Positions 8,354 through 18,673 of a stretch of DNA of 64,000 bases are shown here, one piece after another. The position numbers and the translations under genes are program-made. The notes below the pieces were generated by a model that did not search any database, had not been told where the DNA came from, and worked only from the letters and a program-made list of their open reading frames with translations. Source of the DNA: Streptomyces olivoverticillatus (lineage in GTDB: Bacteria; Actinomycetota; Actinomycetes; Streptomycetales; Streptomycetaceae); NCBI RefSeq assembly GCF_014203555.1, contig NZ_JACHJH010000004.1, positions 372,001-436,000 on the forward strand, given 5' to 3'. Numbering within the stretch: the first letter of the stretch is position 1; every line of letters begins with the position of its first letter.

Positions 8354-8494
8354 CGACGGCCCGCGCCTTCGTCTGTGCGTCACCCCATGTGGCGGACTCG
8401 TGTCTTCCGGGTAGTGACTTACCGCCGGGTACGCCAGCAGAATCACCGGGAACGACCCTCGCGTAACGGAGCGCGCAGAATGGGGAGGCTCCCG

Positions 8495-10147
<1,653 letters not shown>

Positions 10148-10156
10148 CGCGGTGGG

Positions 10157-10189
10157 GTGGGGCCGGGCGGCGCTGCCGTCCGGCCCCAC
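10157..10189. terminator. Bidirectional hairpin between convergent genes
   Basis: GTGGGGCCGG (10157-10166) pairs with CCGGCCCCAC (10180-10189). It lies between the stops of the acyl-CoA ligase and the convergent MFS gene and can serve both. Confidence 0.65.
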
Positions 10190-10196
10190 CGGCCGT

Positions 10197-11450
10197 TCAG
10201 GCGCGGGCCGCCCGGGCCTTGGACGGTCCGGCGAGCAGGCCGCCGGTCCATCCGATCACCACCGACGCGACCGCGATCGCGCAGACGCCGTTCCAGCCCC
10301 AGTGGTCGAAGGCGGGGCCTGCGAGGGCGGAGGCGGAGGCGCCACCGATGAACGCCGCCACCACGTAAGTGGTGTTGGCGGCCGCCGGAGTGGCAGTGGC
10401 CGCCAAGGCCCGCGTCTGATTGGCGACCTGACCGCACATCAGGCCTGCGTGGATCAGCACCGCGCCCGCGCACAGCGCCCACAGCTGGTGACCGCCGAGC
10501 CAGAACAGCGGTACGGACACCGCCGCCAGCCCGTACGCGGCCGTCACCACGCGCTGCGGCCCGAACCGGTCGATGAGGGTGCCCGAGACCGGGGCCACGG
10601 CGGTCGACGTGAGGCCGAAGAGGCCGAAGAGACCCGCCGTGCCGGTGGACAGGTGGTACGGGCCGGACCCGGTCAGGAGCAGGGCCAGCGTCGTCCACAG
10701 CGAGCTCCAGGCGCCGAAGAGCCCGCCCTGGCGCAGGCAGGCCGCACGCAGGTCCGCCGAGCCGGCGAGCAGGCGGGGCAGCCCGGCGATGGCCTTGAGC
10801 GGGTGCGAGGCGCGGCGCGGGCGCGTCTCCGCAGGGAGCAGCGCCGCCGTCAGCAGGCCGACGGCCACCGTCAGGGCGGCCGCGCCGAAGAAGACCGCGC
10901 GCCAGCCGAACGCCTGCCCGGCGAGCGAGCCGAGGACGCGGGCCGCGACGATGCCGGTGAAGAGCCCGGCCACGACCGCCGCCACGTGCCGCCCGCGCCG
11001 GTCGGCGGGGGCGCGCTCGGCGACGAGCGGTACGAGCAGCTGGGGTACGACCGTGGCGGCGCACGCCACGAGGACGGCCGCGGCGAGCGCGGGCAGCCCC
11101 GGCGCGAGCCCCGCGGCGATCAGCGCCACGCCCGCGAGGCCGGACAGGACCGCGACGAGCCGCCGCCGGTCGGCGGTGTCGCCTAGCGGTGCGAAGAACA
11201 ACAGGCCTATGGCGTAGCCGAGTTGGGATATGGAGGCAATCCAGCCCGTGGCGGAGGGCGCGACGCCGAAGCTGCGGGCGATCAGGCCCAGCAGCGGGGC
11301 GGCGAGGTAGATGTTGGCGGCGGTGACGGCCGTGCAGAGGGCGATGACCGCGAGGAGGACGGCGGGGCTGCGGCCGCCGCCGGTGTCGGCGGTGCTTTCC
11401 GCCGGGGTGGTGGTCGCCGTGGTGCTCGGTCGTTTCGTCGTGGCGGTCAT
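10197..11450 (-). CDS. MFS efflux transporter
   Basis: A 417-residue major-facilitator protein with about 12 hydrophobic segments. The cytoplasmic loop after TM2 reads G-D-T-A-D-R-R-R, the usual MFS motif A variant, and an equivalent loop G-T-L-I-D-R-F-G occurs in the second half. The family resembles Bcr/CflA and sugar/drug efflux proteins. It is divergent from a TetR gene across a 112-base gap holding two related operator sites, so it is very likely the repressor's target and exports the ligand sensed by TetR or a related compound. Confidence 0.85.
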   Translation of the reverse strand: MTATTKRPSTTATTTPAESTADTGGGRSPAVLLAVIALCTAVTAANIYLAAPLLGLIARSFGVAPSATGWIASISQLGYAIGLLFFAPLGDTADRRRLVAVLSGLAGVALIAAGLAPGLPALAAAVLVACAATVVPQLLVPLVAERAPADRRGRHVAAVVAGLFTGIVAARVLGSLAGQAFGWRAVFFGAAALTVAVGLLTAALLPAETRPRRASHPLKAIAGLPRLLAGSADLRAACLRQGGLFGAWSSLWTTLALLLTGSGPYHLSTGTAGLFGLFGLTSTAVAPVSGTLIDRFGPQRVVTAAYGLAAVSVPLFWLGGHQLWALCAGAVLIHAGLMCGQVANQTRALAATATPAAANTTYVVAAFIGGASASALAGPAFDHWGWNGVCAIAVASVVIGWTGGLLAGPSKARAARA

Positions 11451-11486
11451 GGTGTTGGAGGTTCCCCCTGGGTGTTCGGCGCATTT

Positions 11487-11551
11487 CAACCAACCGGTTG
11501 GTTGTGAATCTCGCAGACCGGTGCGGACGGTGTCAACCGAATAGTTGGTTA
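11487..11551. promoter_or_regulatory. TetR operator pair between mfs and tetR
   Basis: CAACCAACCGGTTGGTTG (11487-11504) is a perfect 18-bp palindrome. A degenerate second site, AACCGAATAGTTGGTT (11535-11550), shares 12 of 16 positions with its core and lies 47 bp away centre to centre, next to the tetR start. Together they would let the repressor control both divergent promoters. Confidence 0.8.
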
Positions 11552-11562
11552 CGCTGTTCCCC

Positions 11563-12186
11563 ATGGGAGCAGTCAGGGACCCCGAGGCCACCAAGGCCCG
11601 TATCTTCGCGGCGGCCACCGCAGAATTCGCCGCGTACGGCATCGCCGGGGCACGGATCGACCGCATCGCCCGCGAGGCCAGGGCGAACAAGCAGCTGATC
11701 TACGCCTACTACGGGAACAAGGCCGAGCTTTTCTCCCAGGTCCTGGAGAAGCGGCTGATGGAGCTGGCCGTCGCCATCCCCGTGGACGCGGAGGACCCGG
11801 ACGGCTGGATCGACCGCCTCATGGACTACCACGCAGCCCACCCCGAGCTGGTCCGCCTCGTCTTCTGGGAGGGGCTGGAGTACGGGACGGGCGGCATCCC
11901 GCACGAGGAGGAGCGCAGGCGGCACTACGCGCGCAAGGCCGCCGCCTTCGAGGAGGCGCAGGCCAAGGGCGTGATCAGCGCCGGCATCCCGGCGCCGGAC
12001 CTGCTCTTCCTGCTGATCGCCCTGGCCTCGTGGTCCACGGTGCAGCCGCAGATGCGGCGGGTGCTCGTCGGCGAGACGGACGACGACATGGCGCGGCTGC
12101 GGCAGTCCGTGCGGACGGCCGCGCGGCGGCTGACCGGTACGGACGCCCCGGCCGCCGCCGGAGCCGTGGCCGGGCCGGTCGCTTAG
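11563..12186 (+). CDS. TetR-family repressor
   Basis: A 207-residue regulator. The N-terminal helix-turn-helix (about residues 20-55) contains I-D-R-I-A-R-E-A-R-A-N-K and L-I-Y-A-Y-Y-G-N-K, the family signature; the remainder is the ligand/dimer domain. A TTG at 11545 could extend the frame, but it lies inside the second operator, so the ATG at 11563 is preferred. The TAG stop is part of the short palindromic repeat at 12184. It is expected to repress itself and the divergent MFS gene. Confidence 0.87.
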   Translation: MGAVRDPEATKARIFAAATAEFAAYGIAGARIDRIAREARANKQLIYAYYGNKAELFSQVLEKRLMELAVAIPVDAEDPDGWIDRLMDYHAAHPELVRLVFWEGLEYGTGGIPHEEERRRHYARKAAAFEEAQAKGVISAGIPAPDLLFLLIALASWSTVQPQMRRVLVGETDDDMARLRQSVRTAARRLTGTDAPAAAGAVAGPVA

Positions 12187-12225
12187 GGCGTGTCCGACGG
12201 GCCGGAGCCCATCGGACGCGCGCTA
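12184..12225. repeat. Short palindrome of the GGGCGTGTCC family
   Basis: TAGGGCGTGTCCGACGGGC faces GCCCATCGGACGCGCGCTA across a 4-base loop. The outer sequence matches the ends of the 216-bp repeats at 569 and 31565. The left TAG is the stop codon of the TetR gene and the right CTA is the stop of the convergent PAS-protein gene. It probably also works as a two-way terminator. Confidence 0.85.
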
Positions 12226-15200
12226 GTTGGTGCCGATCTTCGCCAGCAGGTCCACGATGCGGCCCTGGACCTCCGCGCTCGTCGAGCGCTCCGCGAGGAA
12301 GAGGACCGTCTCGCCCGAGGCCAGGCGCGGGAGCTGCGCCGGGTCGATGTCGGCCGAGGTGTAGACGACGAGCGGCGTGCGGTTGAGCGCGCCGTTGCCG
12401 CGCAGCCAGTCGACGATGCCCGCACGGCGGCGGCGGACCTGCATCAGGTCCATCACCACCAGGTTCGGGCTGGTCTGCGCCGCCAGCGTCACCGCTTCCG
12501 CGTCCGTCGCCGCGCACACCACGTGCATGCCGCGCCGCTCCAGCGTCGCCGTCAGCGCGTTCGCGATCGGCTCGTGCTCCTCGATCAACAGCACGCGGGG
12601 CGGGTGCATTTCGCTGTCGCGCGGGGAGAGCGCCTTCAGCAGGACGGCCGGGTCGGCGCCGTACGCCGCTTCCCGCGTCGCATGCCCGAGGCCCGCCGTC
12701 ACCAGCACCGGGACCTCGGCGGCCACCGCCGCCTGGCGCAGCGCCTGCAGCGCGGTCCGGGTGATGGGGCCGGTCAGCGGGTCGACGAACAGCGCGGCCG
12801 GGTAGGCGGCGATCTGCGCGTCCACTTCCTCGCGCGAGTGCACGATCACCGGGCGGTAGCCGCGGTCGGTCAGCGCCTGCTGCGTGGAGGGGTCCGGAGC
12901 GGGCCACACGAGCAGACGGCGAGGATTGTCCAGCGGCTCGGGCGGCAACTCGTCGTCCATCGGCGGGCGCACGGCCTCCGGGCGCGGGGTCTCCACGACC
13001 TCCACTGCCCCGTTGGGGCCGTCGAGGGGCTCGGGCCCCTCGGCACCGTCGTCCGGTGCTCCTATGGCGAAGGCCCTGCCCTCGGGCCCGGCCGGCGGGT
13101 GCGGGCGGGCGGCGGGTGCGGTGGGGGGCGGTGCGGCGGCCGCCTGCGCCTCGAGCTCCCGCTCGCGGTCGGGGTCGCCTTCGGCGGGGTTGGCCAGCTT
13201 GCGACGGCGCCCGGAACCGGCGGAGGGCGTCCCGCCCGGCGGGGTGTCGCCGGCGCCGGGCCCCTGTCCGAGCATGCGCACACTGATCGGCCGCGCGGCC
13301 GCGGCCTCGCCGCCGCTCTGCGCCCCCGGCTCCTCGGCGAGCGCCCGCCTGGCCCGCCGCCGCCCGGTGGGCGCGGCGCCCTCCGCGGGCGGGAGGGGCT
13401 GCGCGGGCCCGGCCTGGGGAGCCGGTGCCGCTGCCGGTACGGGGCCTGCGGCGGCGGGTGCGCCGGAGTGGCCGTTCGCCTGGCCTTCCGCGGCGAAATC
13501 CGGGCGGACGGGCGGGGTTGGGGCGGCCGCGGGGTGCCCGTAGCCGTCCTGGGTGGGCCGGTTGTCCGCCGGCGTCCCGTCCGGGCCGGGCCGTGCGGCT
13601 GCCGGGGCGGCTTCGGCCGGGGCCGCGGCGGGGTGGCCGGTGCCGCTCTCCGGTGCGCCGGGGGCGAAGGCCGTGCGGCCGGACGGGGCCGGAGCCGCGG
13701 CAGGGTGCCCGTATCCGTCGGCATCGTGCTGCCGGGCAGCCGCCGGCGGGGTGCCCCCCGGGGCTGCGGCGGGGTGTCCGTATCCGGCGGGGGTGGGCGG
13801 CTGCTGGCCCGTGGCCGGGGCGGGGTGGCCGTTCACCGTGCCCGGGGTGGGCCGGCCGTCGGCCGGGGCCGGACCTGCGGGCTGGTTGTCGGCCGAGGCC
13901 TCACCCGCAACACCGGCCTGGGCGGGCAGGGGTGAGCCGGCCGCGTCGGTGCCCTCCGGTGCGCCGGGGACGAAGGCCGTACGGGCGGGCTGGTCGGGGG
14001 CCGGTGTCGCGTTGCCGTTGCTTGCGGCCGGAGCCCCGGGGACTGCCTGGGCGGGCCGGTCGGGGGTCGGCGTCGCGTTGCCGTCGTTTGCCGGTGCGCC
14101 GGGGGCGAAGGCGAAGGGTGCGGGGACGGCCGGGGCGGGCCGTGCGGCTGCCGGGGCGCCTTCGGCCGGGGCCGCGGCGGGGTGGCCTTCGGCCGGGCCC
14201 GGCTCCGGGGCTTGCTTCGGCCGGCCGTCGGCCGGGGCCGGAGCACCGGCGGAAGCAGAAGCGGAATCGGAAGCGGAATCCGGCGTCGGCTTGCGGTCGG
14301 CGTCTGCCGGAGGGAGGGCGAAGGCCGTGCGCGGGGCGTCGGGCGCGGCCTGGCCCGGGACCGTCGTGCGGCGGGCCCGCCGGCCGGTCGGGGCCGCATC
14401 CGGGGTGCGGTCGGCTTCCGCGGGCGGCAGGGCGAAGGCCGCCGCACGCGGCGCCCCGCCCTCGCGGCGGGCCCGGCGGCCCGTCGGCGCCGACGTGGCC
14501 TGCTGTGGCACCAGGCCGCGCGCCTCGCCGCCCGGCTCCTCCTCCGGCCGGGCCGGGCCGCGCCGCCGCCCGGTCGGCTGCTGCTCTGCGGTGGCGGGAT
14601 CGGCGGCGGAGGGCGCGGCGGAAGCCGCCGCCTCCTGCGTACCGCGGCCCCGCTGCGTCGGCATCGGCATGACGGTCGTCATGTTCTCGGTGTCCGGCCC
14701 GCGCCGCTCCACCGTCGCACCCGAACCCGGCATCGGGCCGCTCTCCGCCGAGACAGGCACCTCCAGCACGTACGCCTGGCCGCCGGATCCGCCCGGCACG
14801 TCGTGCGTCTGCACGACGCCCCCGTGCCGCCGGACGATGCCCCGCACGATGGGCCCGTGCACCGGGTCCCCGCCGGGGTACGGCCCGCGGACCTCGATGC
14901 GTACGACCTCGCCTCGCTGCGCCGCCGCGACCACGATCGTCGAGTCGCCGGAAGCGGCCGGGGAAGCAGAAGCGGAAGCAGAAGCGGAACCGGTCGAGTC
15001 GACCCCCGCCACGTCCGCGATCAGATGCGCCAGCGCCTGGGCGAACCGCTCGGCGTCCACCTCCGCCTCGATCGCGGGAGCGTGCACCGCGAACTGCGCC
15101 CTGCCGGGCCCGATCAGCTCGACCGCGCCCTCGACACCGGCCGCCACGACCTCGTCGAGGGAGGCCATCTCCCGGACGAGCTTGGTCTGGCCACCGTCCA

Positions 15201-16215
15201 GGCGCTGGTAGGCGAGTACGTTGTCGACGAGGGTCGTCATCCGGGCGTACCCGGCGGCGAGGTGGTGCAGGATCTGGTTGGCCTCGGGCCACAGCTGCCC
15301 GGCCGGGTCGTCGGCCAGGGTGCCGAGCTCGGCGCGCAGTTGGTCGAGCGGGCCGCGCAGCGCCTCGTCCAGCACCGCGACCAGCTGCGCGTGCCGCGCG
15401 GCCAGCGCGTCGTACGGGCGGCGGTCGGTGAAGGTCATCACGGCGCCGACGAGCTGATCGCCGTCGCGCACGGGGGCCGTCGTCAGGTCGACCGGCACCG
15501 CGCGCCCGTCCTTGGCCCACAACACCTGGCCGCGCACCCGGTGCTTGCGCCCGGAGCGCAGCGTGTCCGCGATCGGCGACTCCTCGTAGGGGAACGGCGA
15601 GCCGTCCGCGCGCGAGTGATGGATCAGCGGGTGCAGCTCGCGGCCGCCGAGGTCGCTCGCGCGGTAGCCGAGGATCTGCGCGGCGGACGGATTGACGAGC
15701 ACGACCTTGCCCGCGGTGTCGACGCCGACCACGCCCTCGGCCGCCGCGCGCAGGATCATCTCGGTCTGGCGCTGCGAACGGGCCAGCTCGGCCTCGGTGT
15801 CCATGGTGCCGGTGAGGTCGCGGACGACCAGCATGAGCAGCTCGTCGTTGGGGGACGAGGCGTGCGGGTCGGCGTAGGGCGTCCGGCCGTCCTCGAGGTT
15901 GGCGCTGGTCACCTCGACGGGGAACTGGGTGCCGTCCGTGCGCCGGGCGATCATCCGGGTGGGCCGGGTGCGCCCCGCGTCCGGGTCGTCCCGCGGCGGG
16001 CGCAGGCCGCCGGGGATGCGCCGGGAGTCGAACTCCGGGAGCAGGTCGAGCAGACCGCGCCCGACGAGCCCGGTGCCGGGCACCTCGAAGGTCTCGAGCG
16101 CGATGTGGTTGGCGTTGACCACGGTGCCGTTGCAATTCACCAGCAACAGGGCATCGGGCAGGGCGTCGAGTATGGCTGCGAGGCGAGCAGCGCCTCGGGA
16201 TGGCCTGCTGCTCAC
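12223..16215 (-). CDS. PAS protein with degenerate kinase core and C-terminal receivers
   Basis: A 1330-residue cytoplasmic protein. Two PAS domains (about 10-120 and 150-265) are followed by a HisKA-like helix in which the phospho-acceptor position reads L-D-E-A-L-R-G-P-L, placing Glu284 where His is expected, and by an ATPase-like region whose N-box is A-H-L-I-A-D. Both changes suggest a pseudokinase. Residues ~500-1090 are a Pro/Ala/Gly-rich linker with repeated G-H-P-A-A-A-P and T-G-R-R-A-R-R words. The C-terminus has two receiver-like folds; the second keeps V-V-M-D-L-M (Asp1256). GGGAGGA precedes the GTG. It resembles large orphan Streptomyces PAS/sensor proteins. Confidence 0.8.
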   Translation of the reverse strand: MSSRPSRGAARLAAILDALPDALLLVNCNGTVVNANHIALETFEVPGTGLVGRGLLDLLPEFDSRRIPGGLRPPRDDPDAGRTRPTRMIARRTDGTQFPVEVTSANLEDGRTPYADPHASSPNDELLMLVVRDLTGTMDTEAELARSQRQTEMILRAAAEGVVGVDTAGKVVLVNPSAAQILGYRASDLGGRELHPLIHHSRADGSPFPYEESPIADTLRSGRKHRVRGQVLWAKDGRAVPVDLTTAPVRDGDQLVGAVMTFTDRRPYDALAARHAQLVAVLDEALRGPLDQLRAELGTLADDPAGQLWPEANQILHHLAAGYARMTTLVDNVLAYQRLDGGQTKLVREMASLDEVVAAGVEGAVELIGPGRAQFAVHAPAIEAEVDAERFAQALAHLIADVAGVDSTGSASASASASPAASGDSTIVVAAAQRGEVVRIEVRGPYPGGDPVHGPIVRGIVRRHGGVVQTHDVPGGSGGQAYVLEVPVSAESGPMPGSGATVERRGPDTENMTTVMPMPTQRGRGTQEAAASAAPSAADPATAEQQPTGRRRGPARPEEEPGGEARGLVPQQATSAPTGRRARREGGAPRAAAFALPPAEADRTPDAAPTGRRARRTTVPGQAAPDAPRTAFALPPADADRKPTPDSASDSASASAGAPAPADGRPKQAPEPGPAEGHPAAAPAEGAPAAARPAPAVPAPFAFAPGAPANDGNATPTPDRPAQAVPGAPAASNGNATPAPDQPARTAFVPGAPEGTDAAGSPLPAQAGVAGEASADNQPAGPAPADGRPTPGTVNGHPAPATGQQPPTPAGYGHPAAAPGGTPPAAARQHDADGYGHPAAAPAPSGRTAFAPGAPESGTGHPAAAPAEAAPAAARPGPDGTPADNRPTQDGYGHPAAAPTPPVRPDFAAEGQANGHSGAPAAAGPVPAAAPAPQAGPAQPLPPAEGAAPTGRRRARRALAEEPGAQSGGEAAAARPISVRMLGQGPGAGDTPPGGTPSAGSGRRRKLANPAEGDPDRERELEAQAAAAPPPTAPAARPHPPAGPEGRAFAIGAPDDGAEGPEPLDGPNGAVEVVETPRPEAVRPPMDDELPPEPLDNPRRLLVWPAPDPSTQQALTDRGYRPVIVHSREEVDAQIAAYPAALFVDPLTGPITRTALQALRQAAVAAEVPVLVTAGLGHATREAAYGADPAVLLKALSPRDSEMHPPRVLLIEEHEPIANALTATLERRGMHVVCAATDAEAVTLAAQTSPNLVVMDLMQVRRRRAGIVDWLRGNGALNRTPLVVYTSADIDPAQLPRLASGETVLFLAERSTSAEVQGRIVDLLAKIGTN

Positions 16216-16419
16216 GACGACGCTTCCTCCCTGGTTACCGCTACCTTGCAGACCGCTTCGGGTGGTTTGTACCGCCCCGTGGCGGGTCATTGAGGGGCAG
16301 TCTACGGGCTGTCGAAGCGGGCGCCACTGCGGATGACGGGTGCGCGCGGGCCCGCCGCCGGGCCGCTCCGGGGCGTCTTGCCGCAGGCCGGACATGCCCC
16401 TCGTGTCAGCCTTCGTCCT

Positions 16420-16479
16420 GGCTCCCGGGAGATCCTTCCGGAGGAATCTTCGGCGAGTCCTTCGACTCTTCCGGGAGCC
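16420..16479 (-). terminator. Possible terminator of the SSI gene
   Basis: GGCTCCCGG (16420-16428) and CCGGGAGCC (16471-16479) form an inverted repeat just downstream of the subtilisin-inhibitor stop. The loop of about 42 bases contains smaller CTTCCGGAGGAA-type pairing. The rest of the 290-base gap to 16215 shows no gene. Confidence 0.4.
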
Positions 16480-16509
16480 GCGCGGCGCGGATCCGCCGCC
16501 GGCCGGCCG

Positions 16510-16926
16510 CTAGCCGAGCAGGCTGGAGAACCTGTTCCAGCGGGCCGTCTCGCAGCCGTTCACCCGGCTGAAGTCCGCCTTCACCGGGCGGCCCGCCCAG
16601 GTGCCCGTCACATGGGCCCGGTGCGGGCCGCCGTACATCATCGTGCACTCCTGGTCCGGCGGTACGGGCGCGAAGAGGTCCCTGCCCCAGGACGTCTGCT
16701 TGTCCAGCTGCTCGCACGCGGCCCTGGCGTGCGGATGGGTGCCGCCCGCGGGGTGGCAGTACAGCTCGTAGGTGCCGTCGAAGGCGCCGCTGTCGGTGAC
16801 GGTGACCGTGAGGTGGTCGCCCGAGAGTTCCTCGCCGGCCAGGGGGAGCGGGGCGGCCGAGACGGCGGGGGCGGCGAAGAGGGCCGGGGCCAGCGCCGCG
16901 GCCAGAGCGAGATGACGCAGAGACAT
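16510..16926 (-). CDS. Streptomyces subtilisin inhibitor (SSI) family protein
   Basis: A 138-residue secreted serine-protease inhibitor. The signal peptide ends near residue 25 (V-S-A-A). The mature domain has L-T-V-T-V-T-D-S-G, C-H-P-A-G-G-T-H-P, C-T-M-M-Y-G-G-P and G-T-W-A-G-R-P-V, all hallmarks of SSI. The four cysteines match the two family disulfides, and the reactive site should lie around C-T-M-M-Y. AGGAG precedes the ATG. SSI proteins act outside the cell against subtilisin-like and trypsin-like proteases. Confidence 0.93.
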   Translation of the reverse strand: MSLRHLALAAALAPALFAAPAVSAAPLPLAGEELSGDHLTVTVTDSGAFDGTYELYCHPAGGTHPHARAACEQLDKQTSWGRDLFAPVPPDQECTMMYGGPHRAHVTGTWAGRPVKADFSRVNGCETARWNRFSSLLG

Positions 16927-17038
16927 CAGGGACTCCTGGGGTGGGAGCGGTGCGGGGCCGGGCGGCCGGCGGATGCGGCCGGACCCCTCGCCACCACTAA
17001 CGCTCCGGGGCGCCCCGCGTTGCGCGCCGGGAACGGCT

Positions 17039-17068
17039 TTGCCCCAGGCCCCGAAGGCCCGGTACCGT
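17039..17068 (+). promoter_or_regulatory. Possible tRNA promoter
   Basis: TTGCCC (17039-17044) and TACCGT (17063-17068) are separated by 18 bases and lie about 75 bases before the tRNA-Ser. They fit a housekeeping-type promoter; only position and hexamers support the call. Confidence 0.4.
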
Positions 17069-17142
17069 AGGGTGCGATTGGTGACGAGCCGCGAGGCTGT
17101 GTCATCATCTGCACACGCAACACCCGCGCACGCGGGTGTGCT

Positions 17143-17233
17143 GGAGGCGTCGCCTAGTCCGGTCTATGGCGCCGCACTGCTAATGCGGTTTGGGCCTTAA
17201 AGCCCATCGAGGGTTCAAATCCCTCCGCCTCCG
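17143..17233 (+). tRNA. tRNA-Ser(GCT)
   Basis: The acceptor stem GGAGGCG pairs with CGCCTCC, the anticodon loop reads CTGCTAA with anticodon GCT, a long variable arm is present as expected for class II tRNA-Ser, and the T loop is GGTTCAAATCC. The discriminator base is G and CCA is not encoded. Confidence 0.95.
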
Positions 17234-17241
17234 CAGTACGC

Positions 17242-17276
17242 AAAGCCCCGGTCGTCCTTTGGGCGGCCGGGGCTTT
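17242..17276 (+). terminator. Terminator after tRNA-Ser
   Basis: AAAGCCCCGG pairs with CCGGGGCTTT across a GC-rich loop, nine bases after the tRNA, and ends in a T run. Confidence 0.75.
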
Positions 17277-17449
17277 TGCGTTCTCGGATCTTGTCGGTGC
17301 GTTCCCGGATCTCCGGCCGAGCGGATCTTGGCGAATCGGCGTTTCCGCAGCTCAGAGATGGTTTGGGGAACGGATTTCGCCTCAGGGCGAGGTTCATGTA
17401 ATGTTGTTCCCGCAACGCCGACCGGCAAGAAAAACCGCCGGGAAGCCGA

Positions 17450-17522
17450 GCGCTCGTAGCTTAACGGATAGAGCACTTGACTACGGATCAAGAGGTTGCA
17501 GGTTCGAATCCTGCCGAGCGCA
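17450..17522 (+). tRNA. tRNA-Arg(ACG)
   Basis: Acceptor GCGCTCG pairs with CGAGCGC, the anticodon arm TTGACTACGGATCAA gives anticodon ACG, and the T arm is CAGGTTCGAATCCTG. The discriminator base is A. Position 34 is expected to be edited to inosine. Confidence 0.95.
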
Positions 17523-17569
17523 CAGCCGAGAAGCCGTTTCTCATTCGTGGGATTCGGTGTCTCGACCGT

Positions 17570-17643
17570 CGCGGGGTGGAGCAGCTCGGTAGCTCGCTGG
17601 GCTCATAACCCAGAGGTCGCAGGTTCAAATCCTGTCCCCGCTA
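17570..17643 (+). tRNA. Initiator tRNA-fMet(CAT)
   Basis: Anticodon CAT sits in CTGGG-CTCATAA-CCCAG, so three consecutive G:C pairs close the anticodon stem. The acceptor has a 1:72 mismatch (C against T). Both are initiator hallmarks. The gene encodes no CCA tail. Confidence 0.93.
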
Positions 17644-17649
17644 CTCTGA

Positions 17650-17683
17650 CCACAGGCCCGGTACGAAAGTACCGGGCCTGTGG
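17650..17683 (+). terminator. Terminator after tRNA-fMet
   Basis: A perfect 15-bp stem, CCACAGGCCCGGTAC with its complement, closes on a GAAA tetraloop six bases after the tRNA. No T run follows. Confidence 0.75.
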
Positions 17684-17785
17684 CGTATCCGGAGCCGGCC
17701 GCGGCGCGGTCCCGGCCGGCGGATTCTCAGACGATTCACAGGAAGCGGAAAGCGGCTTCTCACGCTCCGCCGTCACGCTGTCACC

Positions 17786-18673
17786 ATGACCATGGCCTCG
17801 CCCCACGGGCGCACGCAGCTGCTGCACGACGACGGAAGCCCCGTACGAGTACTGGTCGTCGACGACGAGGCGCCGCTCGCCGATCTGCTCACCCTCGCCC
17901 TGCGCTACGAGGGCTGGGAAGTGCGGACGGCCGCGGACGGCGCCGAAGCGGCCACCGCCGCCCGGGACTTCCGGCCGGACGCCGTCGTCCTCGACATGAT
18001 GCTGCCGGACGTGGACGGGCTGACCGTCCTCGGCCGGCTGCGCCGCGCGCAGCCGGACGTCCCCGTCCTGTTCCTCACCGCCAAGGACTCCGTCGAGGAC
18101 CGGATCGCGGGTCTGACGGCCGGCGGCGACGACTACGTCACCAAGCCGTTCAGCCTGGAGGAGGTCGTCGCCCGGCTGCGCGGGCTGCTGCGCCGGTCGC
18201 GGGCGGTGGCGCCGCGCAGCGAGTCGGTGCTCAGGGTGGGCGACCTGGTGCTGGACGAGGACAGCCACGAGGTCTCCCGCGGCGGCACCGAGATCCATCT
18301 GACCGCCACCGAGTTCGAGCTGCTGCGCTTCCTGATGCGCAACCCGCGCCGGGTGCTCAGCAAGCCGCAGATCCTGGACCGGGTGTGGTCCTACGACTTC
18401 GGCGGGCAGGCCAACGTCGTCGAGCTCTACATCTCCTATCTGCGCCGGAAGATCGACGCCGGTCGGGAGCCGATGATCCACACCCGGCGGGGCGTCGGCT
18501 ATCTGATCAAGCCGGCCCAGTCGGCGCAGCCGCCGGAGCCCCGGCAGTCCGACCAGCCGCCGGTGCTGCGCCCCCGGCAGCCGCAGTCGCAGCCCTACCG
18601 GCCGGCCCAGGTGGCCCAGCCGCCGCAGCGCCCCCAGCAGTCCCGTCCCACGCGCCCCACGCGTTTCGCGTGA
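17786..18673 (+). CDS. OmpR/PhoB-type response regulator
   Basis: A 295-residue DNA-binding response regulator. The receiver domain has V-V-D-D-E near residue 25, phospho-acceptor Asp70 in V-V-L-D-M-M-L-P and Lys in V-T-K-P-F. The winged-helix effector domain includes L-T-A-T-E-F-E-L-L and R-R-G-V-G-Y-L-I. The last ~50 residues are a Pro/Gln-rich tail not usual in the family. The stop overlaps the GTG of its kinase (GTGA), so the two are co-translated. The first ATG is used, but a second ATG two codons later is equally possible since no ribosome site is evident. Confidence 0.9.
   Translation: MTMASPHGRTQLLHDDGSPVRVLVVDDEAPLADLLTLALRYEGWEVRTAADGAEAATAARDFRPDAVVLDMMLPDVDGLTVLGRLRRAQPDVPVLFLTAKDSVEDRIAGLTAGGDDYVTKPFSLEEVVARLRGLLRRSRAVAPRSESVLRVGDLVLDEDSHEVSRGGTEIHLTATEFELLRFLMRNPRRVLSKPQILDRVWSYDFGGQANVVELYISYLRRKIDAGREPMIHTRRGVGYLIKPAQSAQPPEPRQSDQPPVLRPRQPQSQPYRPAQVAQPPQRPQQSRPTRPTRFA

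Noticed and set aside
17143..17643. tRNA cluster as an integration site of a mobile element
   Set aside because: No integrase gene or duplicated tRNA 3' end was found on either side.
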